Shown one piece after another: positions 12,856-13,595 of a stretch of 13,595 nt of DNA. The notes below the pieces were generated by a model. That model saw only the letters and a list, made by a program, of their open reading frames with translations, searched no databases and was not told where the DNA came from. Source of the stretch: Pseudomonadota bacterium (lineage in GTDB: Bacteria; Pseudomonadota; Alphaproteobacteria; UBA9219; RGZA01); NCBI GenBank assembly GCA_016195205.1, contig JACQAB010000203.1, positions 1 to 13,595 on the forward strand, written 5' to 3'. Position 1 is the first letter of the stretch; each line of letters begins with the position of its first letter. The position numbers and the translations under genes were made by a program.

Positions 12856-12943
12856 GCCTTAGGAATGAGGCCCTAGGCCCTAGGAAAAAGAACGGTATAT
12901 TTTTTCTGCCTCACACCTCGTGCCTAAGGCCTAGGCGCCTAAG
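12853..12943. repeat. Heptamer-array palindrome B, before cobT
   Basis: The left arm is five heptamers: TAGGCCT (12853), TAGGAAT (12860), GAGGCCC (12867), TAGGCCC (12874), TAGGAAA (12881). The right arm is inverted: CTGCCTC (12906), ACACCTC (12913), GTGCCTA (12920), AGGCCTA (12927), then GGCGCCTA and AG up to the cobT ATG at 12944. TAGGCCTTAGG pairs perfectly with CCTAAGGCCTA, and pairing weakens inward. The spacer (GGTATATTTTTT) is AT-rich. The first unit supplies the TAG stop of the preceding gene. Confidence 0.87.
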
Positions 12944-13595
12944 ATGACCGAAGCTCAAGAACCTGTCGAAATCTTCAAACGCGCCACGGTGGCCACGGCG
13001 CGCACGCTGGCCGGCGAGCCCGAGGCGGAAGTGCTGTTCTCCGCGGAATTACCCGGCCTTGCCAAAAAACGCATCCGTCTGCCTTTGCCACCACGTGACC
13101 TGCCAGCTGAGCAACGCGCGCTGATCCGCGGCGCGGCCGATGCCGCCAGTTTGCGCCTGCGCTTTCACGACGCGAAAATTTTCAAGGCTCAGAAACCGGC
13201 GGGCGAGGTCGCGACCAAGATTTACGACGCGCTGGAACAAACGCGCTGCGAGGCCCTGGGCGCGCGGGCCATGAAAGGCGTGGGGCGCAATCTTTCCGCG
13301 ATGCTGGAAGAGTGCTGCCGCCGCCAGGGTTATGGGGAAGCCACCGAACGCGCGCGGGTGCCGCTGCCCGATGCCTTGCGTCTCCTGGCGCATGAGGCGC
13401 TGAGCGGCGAGCCCCTGCCGCCCGCCGCCAAGCATGCCGCGGGCCTGTGGCGCGAATGGGTGGAAAAGCGCGCGGGCCGGCATTTGGGCGGGCTGCCGCA
13501 CCTGTTGAACGATCAGGAAAAATTCGCCGCCGAAGTGCGCCGCCTTTTGAAGGAAATGAATATGGATTTTCCGGGTGGACCGGAGCGCGAGATCG
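12944..13595 (+). CDS. cobT: Cobaltochelatase subunit CobT, N-terminal part
   Basis: CobT is the third subunit of aerobic cobaltochelatase and forms the ATPase module with CobS. The frame runs from ATG 12944 to the window edge (217 codons, no stop). The N-terminal CobT domain is recognisable: FKRATVATARTLAGEPEAEVLF, DLPAEQRALIRGAADAASLRLRFHD, IYDALEQTRCEALGARAMKGVGRNLSAMLEE, and LWREWVEKRAGRHL. The acidic linker and C-terminal VWA domain expected of the family lie beyond the window. The start abuts palindrome B, and the only Shine-Dalgarno candidate (AGG, 8 bases upstream) belongs to the repeat. An ORF on the opposite strand (13049-13501) is a shadow. Confidence 0.93.
   Translation, partial: MTEAQEPVEIFKRATVATARTLAGEPEAEVLFSAELPGLAKKRIRLPLPPRDLPAEQRALIRGAADAASLRLRFHDAKIFKAQKPAGEVATKIYDALEQTRCEALGARAMKGVGRNLSAMLEECCRRQGYGEATERARVPLPDALRLLAHEALSGEPLPPAAKHAAGLWREWVEKRAGRHLGGLPHLLNDQEKFAAEVRRLLKEMNMDFPGGPEREI

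Noticed and set aside
6631..12943. CRISPR-like or iteron interpretation of the word arrays
   Set aside because: Units are 7-8 bp without spacers, the second arm is inverted, and no cas or replication initiator gene is present.

Overview
The window is most likely from an alphaproteobacterium, by eye GC-rich and with a Rhodospirillales- or Micavibrio-like flavour. The evidence is a cobS/cobT pair for aerobic cobaltochelatase with a J-domain protein and a BolA protein beside them, an alphaproteobacterial RpoH, an aroK-aroB pair, and a PF13467-type ribbon-helix-helix protein. No tRNA, rRNA, CRISPR array or transposase gene is visible. The taxon is inferred from gene content only.

Layout. Positions 1-266 hold the 3' end of purH. 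An unrecognised 209-residue protein and an FkbM-family methyltransferase follow on the + strand, then a 128-bp palindromic repeat that separates them from the convergent rpoH. Upstream of rpoH and divergent from it lies a broken diguanylate cyclase gene (3201-3957) with a CZB-like sensor domain; its catalytic GGDEF core has been deleted. From 4155 to 6629 two exported proteins form a minus-strand operon: a 578-residue helical-repeat-like protein, then a SIMPL-domain protein. A divergent intergenic region leads into aroK and aroB on the + strand. aroB converges on the RHH regulator gene, and their stop codons overlap. The regulator's upstream region is packed with GGTTGT/ACAACC dyads and looks like an autoregulatory operator. 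Next comes a compact minus-strand cluster of three small single-pass membrane proteins ending in bolA (9121-10214). Divergent from it run a J-domain protein, a small ORF, cobS, an unknown 156-residue gene and the start of cobT.

The most unusual signal is a set of intergenic palindromes built from short direct-repeat words. Three gene boundaries (6631-6740, 12296-12371, 12853-12943) each carry a left arm of 4-5 tandem 7- or 8-bp units and a right arm made of the reverse complement of the same units, so each forms a long imperfect hairpin. Each element has its own word (GGGGCTRA, GGTTCGAG, TAGGCCY), but the architecture is the same. In two elements the first unit supplies the TAG stop codon of the upstream gene. 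In two elements the arms touch start codons and occupy the place where a Shine-Dalgarno would sit. Two of them bracket the unknown gene that separates cobS from cobT. A single-arm array of the same type (GAGGCCC heptamers) lies inside the J-protein gene and encodes its interdomain linker. I do not recognise a named family for these elements.

Metabolically the window joins purine synthesis (purH), the shikimate pathway (aroK, aroB) and cobalt insertion for B12 (cobS, cobT), with regulatory genes (rpoH, the RHH protein, bolA) between them. No single pathway unites the whole region.
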